From Amorphophallus konjac (taxonomy: Eukaryota > Streptophyta > Magnoliopsida > Alismatales > Araceae), in the NCBI GenBank assembly GCA_022559845.1, contig CM040120.1, positions 166,266,334 to 166,330,333 of the forward strand: DNA of 64,000 bases. The letters run 5' to 3'. A program made the position numbers and the translations under genes. Below are positions 11,747-21,851 of the stretch, piece by piece (the stretch's first letter is position 1; each line of letters starts with the position of its first letter). A model generated the notes under the pieces. The model had not been told where the DNA came from. It did no database searches and was given only the letters and a program-made list of their open reading frames with translations.

Positions 11747-11870
11747 ACAAGTTTAGTAATAAGCAAAACAGCCCTATTGTTCCGATGGAGAGAAGAACCT
11801 ATATTAGCTTTTCGGGAAATTTCTAAACAAACAATTTCATCGAAATCTTTCAATTTCTTATTTTACCAAG
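11747..11870 (+). pseudogene. ndhB: ndhB fragment (plastid NAD(P)H dehydrogenase subunit)
   Basis: The reading contains TSLVIS, TALLFRWREEPI and then, after a one-base shift, TNNF and EIFQFL, which match the first exon of plastid ndhB. It covers only about 40 codons of a gene of roughly 500 and has a frameshift. It is a fossil insert with no expected function in the nucleus. Confidence 0.82.
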
Positions 11871-12092
11871 TTAAAAATACTTCAAGAATTTTGCACACTA
11901 CCCAGCGTTCCTGAATAACCTTCCTCTATAAAATCAACATTCCTGAATAGCCAAGCAGATAAATGACTCTGCATCTTCTTGATCTCTCCCACATTTTGAT
12001 TTGTATAAGTATTTCATATTGACAATGAAATTTATAAAGATTGACAGCTTTTTGTCATTCCGCACATAATATTAATCACTACTGTTGAAATT

Positions 12093-12152
12093 TTGGTTCT
12101 TATTTATAGTGACAATTATATGTCTCATGATCAAGGATATTTGAGATTTTTT
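12093..12152 (+). pseudogene. ndhF: ndhF fragment (plastid)
   Basis: [19 protein letters not shown], a very conserved stretch of plastid ndhF (related to ND5), is intact for 19 codons. The reading then departs from ndhF at about 12150, marking a junction. Confidence 0.82.
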
Positions 12153-12230
12153 ACTTTTCCCTTTTTCCTTTTTGTTTGTTTCGAGAAAAATATCGATCAA
12201 TTTCCGATCGAGATGTATGGATCCATGGAT

Positions 12231-12360
12231 CTATGTGACAAGCGATTTTTCAAACCAAACAAGATTTTTATCTTCTTTACTTTCTAACTCCAAAAGTTCT
12301 AATTCCTGATACCTATTAAGGTAAGAGTCTTCAAATCGATCATCAGAAGAAGAATTAGGC
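12231..12360 (-). pseudogene. Possible ycf1 fragment (plastid)
   Basis: A minus-strand reading with ESKEDKNL and WFEKSLVT resembles a segment of plastid ycf1 (TIC214), where a WFEKPLVT motif is typical. It merges into the petB fragment without a stop, so two unrelated plastid pieces are fused. The assignment is tentative because ycf1 evolves fast. Confidence 0.45.
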
Positions 12361-12390
12361 CAAAAATGAGAATACATTCTAGGAAAATGA

Positions 12391-12443
12391 AAAGTCATAG
12401 CAAAACCCGTAGCTACTTGTACTAAAAAACAAGAAAGCGTTGA
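12391..12443 (-). pseudogene. petB: petB fragment, N-terminal part (plastid cytochrome b6)
   Basis: [17 protein letters not shown] on the minus strand matches the first membrane segment of cytochrome b6 with one difference. It is 17 codons long and lies in the opposite orientation to the other petB piece about 310 bp away. Confidence 0.82.
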
Positions 12444-12753
12444 TTTTCCTTCCATATCTTGCATCTATAGTATTTTTACCCTGGTGGGTCTCTCTCTTTC
12501 GGGAATAATAAGATGGATAAGTCAATTACTTTTTCTCGCTTTTAGGTTATGGAACGAATCAAAGCTTTGCTATAGCTATAAAAGTAAGAACTTTCTGTAC
12601 CTTCATCTAATTCACAAAGGTTACTTAACACAACGTATCAAGTAACAATTTATACCATTATTTCCATTCTATAATATAATCTATAAGTACCACCTTGTCT
12701 CAGCCCGGCGCAAGGAAAACTATAACCAAGGTTTCCTATAGTTTTCCAATTTA

Positions 12754-12840
12754 TACGCGGAAGTGCTAGTGTGGGTCAATCCACTTTGACTAGTTTTTAT
12801 AGTTTACACACTTTTGCATTGCCTTTTCTTACTGCCGTAT
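12754..12840 (+). pseudogene. petB: petB fragment, C-terminal part (plastid cytochrome b6)
   Basis: [12 protein letters not shown] and [15 protein letters not shown] match the distal part of cytochrome b6, about 28 codons, ending at a TAA near 12839. The two petB fragments come from different parts of one gene and are inverted relative to each other. Confidence 0.82.
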
Positions 12841-13265
12841 AATGAATGGCATCTTCTTCTGGAAATCCTAGCTATTCTTAGCATGATATTGGGGAATCTC
12901 ATTGCTATTAAGTAAGTTAAGTTAAATTAAATATTCTAGTCAATTCATTTAATATTTAATATAATATTAAAAAAATTATATTATAAGATTTTTATAATTA
13001 AATAATATCATACATCTTTCATGCTAACCATTTAATAAAAAAAAAACTTTTTGATTGGATGTGAATGAATTAAGAAAGGCTATATCGATCTTTTTTCCTT
13101 ACCTTATTTGATCGGGTCAGAAAAAACCTTGGGATTGCTAAATTAAAGATTAAAGACGAGAAGCTTCGTCAATGTTACCCACTAAATATATATTAATTTT
13201 TATACAAATATATTATATATTCTAATATACTATATATTTATACACGCTAAACTAAAAGTAATAGG

Positions 13266-13332
13266 TAGGGATGACAGGATTTGAACCCGTGACATTTTGT
13301 ACCCAAAACAAACGCGCTACCAAGCTGCGCTA
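13266..13332 (-). tRNA. trnP-UGG: Truncated plastid trnP-UGG
   Basis: Sixty-seven bases match the plastid proline tRNA on the minus strand: anticodon loop TTTTGGGT with UGG anticodon, the T arm ACGGGTTCAAATCCTGT, and the 3' acceptor strand CATCCCTA. The 5' acceptor strand that should pair with it is gone: after GCGCTA the plus strand reads TAAGAAAT where CATCCCT is expected. The acceptor stem cannot form, so this is a tRNA pseudogene and the break marks an insert junction. Confidence 0.88.
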
Positions 13333-13834
13333 TAAGAAATTAATTGGTAAGTTGGATATTCGAGAGCCAAAAACTCGTTAATTCAACAAAAAATTTGATA
13401 AGCCAATGATTTTTTTTCCGTGTTTCAGAATACGGTTAACCAACATATTAACTAATCGATTATGATAAATTGGATCGGATTTTGCAGTTTTTTTTCCACA
13501 GTGCTTTTTCCTTAGGAAATGGTTCAAATTATTTTATTGATATGAGTGTTCTATATCGGATAAATTAACAACTGTGCATTTTTTATTTTCAAACCATCTT
13601 AGTACTAACATAGTGGTAGAAAGAGTACCATGTTTGTTGTGCCTAGACTTCAAACAGTTTAGCTTTAACCATGTTAATGGTCCCACATTATTGGTTGATA
13701 GAGAATCAAAGTCGTATTTCAAAAACCTTTTGATTAATTCAAATAATTAATTCAAAATCCGCTGTCGAACCTATTCAATTTCAACAGCTCGGACTCGGAT
13801 CTGTGAAATTCCTTTGTTTCGGTATTTCTGAAAT

Positions 13835-13850
13835 ATGAGTGTGTGACTTG
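13835..13850 (+). pseudogene. petB: Possible petB exon 1 and intron start (plastid)
   Basis: ATGAGT followed by GTGTGACTTG is the usual petB arrangement, where exon 1 is only six bases and the group II intron starts GTGTGACTTG. The similarity fades afterwards. Too short to be sure. Confidence 0.45.
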
Positions 13851-14037
13851 GTAAAATCAACAAACATGGTAGTGTGGAAAACTACTTAAAAAATTGAAAT
13901 TGAATAGGTTATTCAGGAACACATAGAATTGTTCCTACTTCAGGAATTATATAATATATATATCGTGCTGCCGAACAAAAAGGACTTATTGATGAATCAT
14001 CGAAGTGCTGTTCTGAATTAGAGTCAGGTTCACGGAC

Positions 14038-14086
14038 GCTAATTCTTCAAAAAAGAATTAGCGCCCGGCACAGTGGGCGCCAATTC
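14038..14086. repeat. Overlapping inverted repeats, E3 LTR
   Basis: GCTAATTCTT (14038-14047) pairs with AAGAATTAGC (14053-14062). The second arm overlaps a further pair, GAATTAGCGCCC (14055-14066) with GGGCGCCAATTC (14075-14086), which has one mismatch. The two stems are mutually exclusive. Confidence 0.9.
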
Positions 14087-14669
14087 TAAAATCAACGACA
14101 GCATCTAAGTCGCCAATTCTTTCAAGATTTAACACCTTCCTGGGCATGCGCCACTTTTCAAAGTCACGTTTGGGGGAACGATTGAGTATTCATTTCTTAA
14201 CTTTTTCTTGGGCCAAATTCAAATTATCATGAATTAACGTCTTTCCAGAAAGTCACCCATTCTTTGAACGCATCTGGGCTAGTGGACAAATATTACTTTA
14301 TTCATATTAATTCTTGAATTAACGCCTTTGCAAAAAGGTGCTAATTTCTAAAATCGCGTCCACCACACTCGACGTATATTTCATTCGCATCCGCCACAGT
14401 CGACGGGTCTTCTTCATTTCCCCATTTTGTGCCAAAACTATATTTTCATGAAGAATTAACGCCTCTTTACACAGTCGCCAATTCTTTAATTGACGTCTAG
14501 ACTCTTGATGTTAAATCCCTTTCCTTATTTTGCCCTTTTAAAAAATTACCAAATTCGTCAAAATTCTACATTCGCATCTGGTCTCCTGGACGCGATTCCC
14601 TTTTGGTAATATTCGACTTTCTAAAATATTCAAGAAATGGCATATGCTCTCCCTGATGAGTAATTAAAG

Positions 14670-14693
14670 ACGCGTCCCATACCCCGGACGCGT
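14670..14693. repeat. Perfect CpG inverted repeat, E3 LTR
   Basis: ACGCGTCC (14670-14677) and GGACGCGT (14686-14693), loop 8 nt. Weaker pairs with the same GCGTCC/GGACGC word lie at about 14360-14420, 14577-14600, 14755-14775 and 14855-14880, and in the leader at 16130-16260. Confidence 0.9.
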
Positions 14694-15067
14694 ATTTCGT
14701 TGTCTATTTTTGAGATTCTAATTCCGACTAAAATTTGTAAAATTCTTAATTCGTGTTATCCATGGTGGACGCGAATTTCCTTTCAATTTTAAAAATTTCT
14801 AATCTTTGTAAAAATGGCTTATAATTTGTGGCTGGCTGACTGACGCTAATTTAATTGGCGTCCACTATGGCGAACGTAAATTCTGACAAAATTTTAAACT
14901 TGGCAGAACCTCCTTCCTTCCTCATTTTGAGCTCCTTTTCCACTTGGGAAAGGATCCCTATGCCTTTCTAAGGTTGAGAGGACACTTGGCATATGAATTT
15001 ATTCTTCTAAATCCTAATAAAACTTGATTTAATATTTTTAATAGAATTAAACTCTAAATTTCCACTC

Positions 15068-15075
15068 CATAAATA
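15068..15075 (+). promoter_or_regulatory. TATA-like box, E3 5' LTR
   Basis: The 5' LTR reads CATAAATA in CCATAAATAGG. The 3' LTR has a fuller TATATAAATA at 41493-41502, so the 5' copy has probably lost strength by mutation. Confidence 0.6.
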
Positions 15076-15681
15076 GGACCCCCCTCTCCCTTGTGTTTAA
15101 GGTTGAGTTTTGATTCTAAGGGGAGGTGTTGTAGGACCCAAGAGCCAAGGACGAGATTCCATGCGCCCAAAAGTTGATCCTTTGGAGCTCTCCCTCCTCT
15201 TGAAGCCACGTTGAAGCCCCTTTGGAGAAAACCAATAAGCTTTTCCTATTTCTCTCTTCTCTTATTTTATTGACATTAGCATTGCACGCATCACATCTTC
15301 TTCCACATTTAGTTATTTTCATCTCAATATTGAGATCTCCAATTGTGCAACACTTGCACCCTCCTATCTTCATTCATCATTATTTTCCTACCCTTTGCAT
15401 AGGGGTTTAAGGGCCAACACCAACAAGGTGTGTTATTTCCCATGTTTTCAGGTTTATTCATATTAAGAGCTTGATGCTACACACACCATATCTCTAATTG
15501 ATATCTTTCTTTGTTAGTTTGTTATTTTTTCCAAGGGTAATCATCTCAAGGAAAACTCTCTTCATCGGCCGGCCGATTGGAAGAGAAGGTCAAGCACTCA
15601 CATCTCCCCCACTTTAAAGGTATTTGTTCACGATCCCTCCTTATTTCTTATTGTTATATTCCTTTGAGACCCACACGACTC

Positions 15682-15691
15682 TGGCGATCAC
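15682..15691 (+). promoter_or_regulatory. PBS-like echo inside the E3 LTR
   Basis: TGGCGATCAC, identical to the first ten bases of the true PBS at 15796, lies 101 nt before the LTR end. The 3' LTR copy is at 42110-42119. Matching echoes occur in E2 (7190-7175, minus) and E4 (41249-41261). Confidence 0.7.
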
Positions 15692-15795
15692 AACCCCATT
15701 TAGCATCTGCGTATGCTCCCTTTCCTCCTCTTTCCCTATTCTTATTCTTTTCTTTCTTTTTAAAATCTTTGTGGATTTTCTTATAATCTACAAAT

Positions 15796-15813
15796 TGGCG
15801 ATCACGGTGGGAC
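15796..15813 (+). promoter_or_regulatory. Primer binding site of E3
   Basis: TGGCGATCACGGTGGGAC starts 3 nt after the LTR end at 15792. It differs from the E2 PBS at one base. Reverse transcription would start here from a tRNA ending in CCA. Confidence 0.8.
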
Positions 15814-16760
15814 CTCTTTGTTTTTCTTTGATTCCCCTTTCCCCTTGGTACCCGCGTGTGCCACCTCCCTTTTGCACCCAGGGTGCATCTCCTTCTATTT
15901 TTATCCCTTGTAAACCGCGTGCACACCCCCCTCCCTAAGTGATTCCAATTTGTTAGATTTTTAGAAAATTCCATTTCCTTATCTTAAAAAAAAATTGGGA
16001 TGCCATGCTTTATTTTATACCATGCTGATTGCCACGAGTTATCTCCATGGTCATGTGAGTGTTTGACCATGTTTTTCTTCAGCTTTTATTCATTTCTGTT
16101 TGTTTCTAGCCGCAGTACAGAGGGTGAATGCGGTCTGGAAGAGGACAGCGTTCTTGTGAACGCGGTCCTGTAGCAGACCACGTTCAACAAAAAAAAAAAA
16201 AAAACCGCGTCCAGGGTAGTGGACACGAATTTTAAAATTTTCGCCCACTGTCCCCGTCGCCAATTCTGTTTGTTTCCACAGAATTCCCTTATTATGTGAT
16301 CTGTTTTGCTTTATTTTTACATATTTCTGTTCATATATGTATTTTTCCTTTCTTTTACATTAGCACTTGCATATAGGGCATTTGGCTTGGGAGACCTCCT
16401 CTCCACACACCTTTTAGGAGATCTTTACCCCCTCCTGGTGAAGGAAAGACCCTCCAATTGAGAATTCATCTCATTGGACCGGAATCTCCTCCACTAAGGC
16501 CTCCGTAAGTCTTCGATACCAAAGGATTCCCTCTTTGGTAATCGGGCTGATTGTACCATTGAAGTTCCCCGGGTTAGTTGGCCCATACGTGGTGAGAGAA
16601 ATAACCTAGTTGGCACCGAAGTAAACCCCATATTGAAACTAGGTTCTTACCTTGAGTATACTACACAAACTTTGTTAAAATCATTTAACTCATATAAAGG
16701 TTCAACTAAGAAAAATCAAGCGTAAACATCTCATTTGTTTAATATCTTTGCAACATTGCT
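15814..16760 (+). other. 5' leader of E3
   Basis: Untranslated. It holds GCGGTCC/GGACCGC-type words and an A-run (16129-16265), then the shared leader block (16500-16557). A clear start codon follows only at the E3 ORF. Confidence 0.6.
16500..16557 (+). promoter_or_regulatory. Shared leader block, copy in E3
   Basis: CCTCCGTAAGTC, GGATTCCC and GCTGATTGTACC in order, 58 bp, 1.43 kb downstream of the TATA-like box. Here the block is after the PBS, whereas in E5 and E9 it is inside the LTR. Confidence 0.65.
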
Positions 16761-19559
16761 TTGAGTGAATATTGTTTGATTTGCATGATGTTTCGCCTAG
16801 ATAACAAAATCAACATGCCTAATTATTCATATAACCATGAGGATGATCAACCAAGCATATCATATAATTCTCAAATCTATAATTCTCACCACAATTTTTC
16901 TAAGGGACCATGTCCTTATTCTCATTGTTTTGCCCGTCCCATGGGCAATCTTCAATCTTGTGGTCCCTCACATCAATCGCGAGCTGCTACTCCCCCGGAA
17001 CCGTCTCCTCCTCATAATGGGGAGGTCTCCCAAAAATTGCATCTCACCCCCCAACAAATCCAATCCCTTAAGGCTATGGTTGGGGGCATAGCTTCTTCAT
17101 CTCATCCTCCTTCCACTCCCTCTCGAGTGGCTGATCACCCACCTCCTTCTTCTCACACGCCTTCTTCTATTCATCCTCCCTCTCGGGTGGCCCATCACCC
17201 GCCTCCTTTCACTCATCCTCCTTCTCGGGTGACCCATCACCCGCCTTCTTCCACTCATCCTCCCCCTCGGGTGCTCCATCACCAGCCTCCTTTTAACCAT
17301 CCTCACCCTTCACGGCCCTAAGGCGCTTATGTCTCTTGCAACCTAGTCCAACTGGGTCCTTTTGTGGGCCGACAGATTAATGCTCCACGACCATCATATG
17401 CCGCCCCTCCAAGGCCATCATGCCAACCCTCCGTTATTCAAGTCACATTCCTCCAACAAGCTCTTCTTGATAAAATTGCTTCAATGGAAGAACAACTAAA
17501 GCGGGTCTCAAGTCCGCGGCCTCCTCCTCCTCCTCCTCAAGTCGATCCCCTGCATGCTTTCATGAACAACATCACCAAGATGGAGAAAGATTGGAAGGGG
17601 AGGAGAGATGATAATGGCATCATATATACAAGTGAGCTACGTGATTCAATGAAGTTCAACGATCAAGTGGACACCGTCCGCCCTCCGCCTATTCATCACA
17701 TTCATTCATATTGCCCTCCGCCTCCATATTCACCTCCACAAAACCTTCCACAACATTATGCTCCCCCACCTCATCATATTTCTCCACCCACCAATATGGC
17801 TCCACCACGGCGTCCACTTGAATCCGATAATGAAGAATTGGAAGCAACACACACTGAAATTTTTGATGAACAATTGGAGATGGCACATTATGAAGATTTT
17901 AAAGATCTTGAAGTTGCCTCTACTACAAGTTTTCTTCACTTTCCTCTCCCTCCATTGCCACAAGAAGAACCCCCTTCTCAGGACGATGCCACCATCCCCA
18001 ATCCCGTTTATGAAAGCAATTGGTGCTACGATGATGGGTTGATACTCCAATCACCCATGCCGACGCACCTTGAGTCCTCCTCTACCCTTCAAACCTCTCA
18101 CCCCACTAAATTTAGACGCTTTCTCCATACTAAATCTCCTTCTACACCTCCAACTACCATACCCTTAACCCCCACTAAGCCTTTCGAGCCTCCTCCCCTT
18201 CTTCAACCTATTAACCCTCCAACCATACAATTAACCTCCACCAAGCCATCCGGGCCCTCCATTTATTCCCCTCCAACTACACAAGAAACAACCACACCAT
18301 CGGCCTCTGACAAGCCTCCCATTAACCCTCCTCCTTGTTCCAAACCAACTAACTTTCCATTGCCGCCACCTCGGCCCTCCACTATCCCTATAACCCCAAA
18401 GCCGGTTATTACCAATCCTCCACTTAACCCTTCACCTAAACCCGTGGCTAATCCTGAGCAGGGTCGATCCATTTTTGCACTCGAGCCAACGCCATTCGCT
18501 TCCGAGCAAGGGAAGAAGCCCGACATGTTTGAGTTTTCACTTCCACTTACCCTTTCGCTAACCCCTTCCATTAAACCTTCATCACTCACTAAACCTACCA
18601 CCTCCATTTCATCCACCTCCACCTCCCCACGGAGTGGGTGCGTGCTTAAAAATACATGTGCCGAAGATGATGTCCAAGAGCCGGGGAAGAAGAACTTGGT
18701 TATGGCTATGCTGTTTAAAATTCAAGACTTTATTTGTCAGATGCCAATTCGTGTTCTTGTGCGAGACATCTTTGAGAAGGCCAAGTCTCCAATGCTCACC
18801 AAGAGGAAAAGCCAAGAGTTGATGCCATTTAGGGCTAAGGCCAAGATTGTCAAGGTTATGCTGCTCATTGGCCGGGATATCTTTGATGCTCTCATTACCC
18901 CTTGTTCCGTCATTGTGCAAGTTCCTTGCCATGAGAAGGGGTTCTCCTCCAATTTTGTCATGACACAGTCCGTTGCTAAGGAGGTGATGAAGTCCATGCT
19001 CAAAGGACGGGCAGTGCATCCCATGTTGGAAACCTTCAACACCATGTTTGCTCCTTCTACACTTCCTTGCAAGGGGCGAGTGCCCATGTTGCCAAGCACT
19101 TTTCATGAAAATGTTCCCCGAGCCTTGAGCACTATAAAGCTTCCCTTGCCTAAATTCCAACTCCCTCATTTTGATACGTCTCGCTCTTCACGAGAGTTGT
19201 TATTCAAGAAGCCATTAGCGGAACTCCTTCAATCTCTGCTCACTTTGAATTGTTCAATTGTTGAAACTTCATCTAATGAGAGCACTTGGGCATTAATACC
19301 ACTCGATAAGTCGTCTGGCCGAGCACCTTATTTATCATGGAGGGGAAAGCATTCGTTTGACGATGGGCCTCCCACCAATTCATTCACTTCTTACTCTATT
19401 CCATCCACCCTCCCATTAACCGCCAATTTCTCCTTATGGGCCACCCATGGAGTGAGAAGGAGGATCCCCTCCTTGCATCCCTTGCATTTATTGCACTTCA
19501 TACATTTGCATATTCATTCACTTTTCTCTCCCGGGTCTCTTGACACTTATCTTCCCTAA
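16761..19559 (+). pseudogene. Long proline-rich ORF with domain shared with E2 and E4
   Basis: One frame, about 930 codons, is broken only by a TAA at 17319-17321. The first part has no named domain. It is followed by histidine/proline-rich repeats (17105-17305), a segment with ASMEEQLKRVSS that could form a short coiled coil, and a long proline/threonine/serine linker. The last third begins with RSGC and FKIQDFICQMPIRVLV and then DALITPCSVIVQV and HEKGFSSNFVMTQS. This part aligns with the end of the E4 and E2 gag proteins. No retrotransposon gag capsid motif is visible, nor protease or reverse transcriptase. It may be a replaced or extra ORF of a non-autonomous Tat-like element. Function unknown. 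Confidence 0.7.
17105..17305 (+). repeat. Coding minisatellite, about 42 bp units
   Basis: Five imperfect units encode PPSRVAHHPPPFTH-like peptides. The unit length is a multiple of three, so copy-number change keeps the frame. The third to fifth units are the most regular. Confidence 0.8.
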
Positions 19560-21326
19560 TTTCCAGAACCTCCGGATCCTCCACATTCTATTCCTTTCGA
19601 ATCACTTTTTTCTCAGGAACCTCCATATCTCCTCCATCCTCCTTCTTATCATTCACCTTTATCTCCGGGACCTCCAGATTCCCTTTCTCTCCTCCCAGGG
19701 CACCGCATCCCTCCACATTTTCCTCCTCCGGAACCTCCTGATTCTCTATTTTATTCTTCAACTCTCCCCCCAGGGCATCGCACCCTCCCTTCTTATTTCC
19801 TTCCTTCGGAGGATCCGGACCTTCCTTTCTTCCGATTCATCCTTCTACTCCTCCAGGACATTGTGTCCTTTGTTCTTTTCCTCATTTTGAATTACCTTTT
19901 TCAATACCTTTTCCTAGGGCATCACATCCCTCGGTATTTTCTTCTTCCAGAACCTCCGAATTCGTCCTACCATGATTCTCCTCCTTTACCTTCGGGCTCT
20001 TCAGATCCTCCTCCTCTCTCGATTTACCAATTTCTTCTTCTAATTTCTCCAAATCCTGGGTCTGACCCGACTTCTTCTACATCAACTGCTTTGGGCATCT
20101 TCCCTTTCTCCCACTGCTTTCGAGGCTTTAGTCCTGACTCCTCCCACTAATTCTCCTTTCTTTCTATAGACCATTCAATGTGATCAGGGTCTCTGTACCT
20201 TAGTGAGAGAGTTCTAGCCCTCACGTCTTTTCCTTTTCTCCTTATTCTTCTGAGTCTGGTCTAGACACCACTCCTTCTTGTTAAGCCACTTCCTAATCCT
20301 TGCTTCTCATATTCCTTTATGCCAAATGGGGACAAATCCCATGCTTATCAACATCGCCTCCGACAGCTGCTTCTACTACAAAGGTCGCAAGGTAATGTAT
20401 TTGCATAGATATGCATTTTCTTTATCCCATTCATTCACGCACGATTTTCAATCATAAAGTGCTTCTTAAGTTGACCAAGAGTGGTAGTCTAGGCCTAATT
20501 CTAGGTCTTTAATTAAATTCAATGTCAAAAGAGTCTTTAGGCTTGCTTTTGCAGCACTTTTATTTATGAAAATCCCGCGCTGGGAGTTCGACATTCCCTC
20601 CCCGCTCATTAAGGGCAACTCTAAGCTGGGCACGCACACTTCATGGCGTCCTTAGCCATCCCCCTTGGTAAACACCGTTGCTACTTGGGCCATGCTCGAG
20701 GGCATGAGGTCTTTTCTCTTCTCCACTTGGCCGAAATATGAGGGTAGAGATATTCTGGGTAAAACAACCAACCTAAGCACACACCAACAAGAGGAAGTCT
20801 TAAATAGGGGCAGTCAATTAAGACCTTATTCTGAAATATCCAATGTTCAATTTCAATATTTGTTAAGTCCACAGGACAATGAACAAAACAAATATCCAAA
20901 GAAAAGAAAATTCGATGAATAATGGCATGGCAAGGGGGCAGTACAGTTTTCCTGCGGGACATCACGAGCCTGGTCGTATGCGTGCCTAAAGTGGGAATTA
21001 AGGTTTGATGATATGACAAAACCCCCCGGCGCAATAGACCGAATCTCTAGGGGTCGTGCTATGGAAAGAAGTTAAACCCGATATCTTCTTAACTCATACC
21101 AGGCTTATCTACAATTTTCTTCTCTTCTCCCTCCAGGCCGAGTGTTTCTCGGGTATGGTCTTAGTAGGGGCACCGTTAGCCAATGGCAGCTGACTATAGG
21201 GCGCCACCTTCAAATGCACGCCCTGCTTTCGATAGTTCTTAGCGAGAGGGGAAGGAACAAGGACCCCTAGCTAGTGGTTTGAATATCCTTTGATGCTGCA
21301 TTAGCAATGTCTAAACCAAAATTTCA
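19560..21326 (+). other. 3' non-coding region of E3
   Basis: No coding frame is supported. From about 20100 it is a diverged copy of 25480-26650 in E4; matched landmarks include a GTCTTAGTAGGGGCACCGTT-like segment near 21160 and ATGCACGCCCTGCT near 21215. Strong retention of these blocks between two elements suggests a function in the transcript. Confidence 0.65.
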
Positions 21327-21530
21327 AAAAATTGAATATTTTCTGAAATCCAAAAAAAGTTGAATATTTTCCAAAATCCCAAAAAATGAATATTTTCCAA
21401 AAAATCTAAAAAAAGTTGAATATTTTTGAAATCTACACAAAAATTCAAATATCTTCCAAAATCCAAAAAAAATTGAATATTTTCAAAAACTAGAAAAATT
21501 TGCATATTTTAAAAATAAAAAAAATTGCTT
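21327..21530 (+). repeat. AT-rich tandem array in E3 3' region
   Basis: About seven units of 27-30 bp built on TTGAATATTTTCCAAAATCC and A-runs. A related array lies at the same relative place in E4 (26655-26905). Tat-lineage elements are known for hypervariable tandem repeats in their 3' untranslated region. Confidence 0.85.
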
Positions 21531-21851
21531 TGTATCATCATTAACTGATGGTGTCTTACAGGGACAGCCACTTTGCAAGGACAAAGAACATGGGATGAGT
21601 CCTCTCTTTTACTTGCATCAATTTTTGATTCTTCCCCTTGTTCTCGATCAATGTCATTCACTGTCAATTTCCCTGATTATTCCTGCCGCTCTGAGCATCA
21701 CCACTTCAATCTTGATCATTCAGTTCTGAATCTTAACCAATGGCCAAGTTGTCATCCTCATGGTGCTTTAAAAACTATGCTCGCCATGACGTTTTCAATG
21801 GTATGTTATTCAATGCTATGCTTCACATGATTAATGCTTGATGCTTTCATT

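Larger units (their letters stand above)
11740..13860. other. Scrambled plastid-derived DNA inside the LTR
   Basis: At least four plastid genes are represented by short pieces in mixed orientation: ndhB (+), ndhF (+), petB (-), petB (+), and trnP (-), with a ycf1-like piece and a possible petB exon 1 as weaker candidates. In plastid genomes these genes are far apart and could not be collinear over 2 kb, so this is a mosaic. AT-rich DNA between the pieces is unassigned, including a 62-codon reading at 13534-13722 (-) that looks organelle-like but was not identified. The pieces may have come directly from plastid DNA or through mitochondrial DNA carrying plastid insertions. Confidence 0.75.
11557..15792 (+). 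mobile_element. 5' LTR of E3, containing plastid DNA
   Basis: Starts TGTAGACACGTCC and ends ATAATCTACA, followed after 3 nt by the PBS. The part from about 14925 to 15792 matches 41355-42171 and 44844-44905. The LTR is unusually long because about 2 kb (roughly 11740-13860) is plastid-like. Upstream of the TATA-like box it carries a dense group of GCGTC/GACGC inverted repeats (14038-14880). Confidence 0.85.

Noticed and set aside
13534..13722. A 62-codon minus-strand frame in the plastid mosaic
   Set aside because: It looks organelle-like, but I could not match it to a specific gene, so it is not listed as one.
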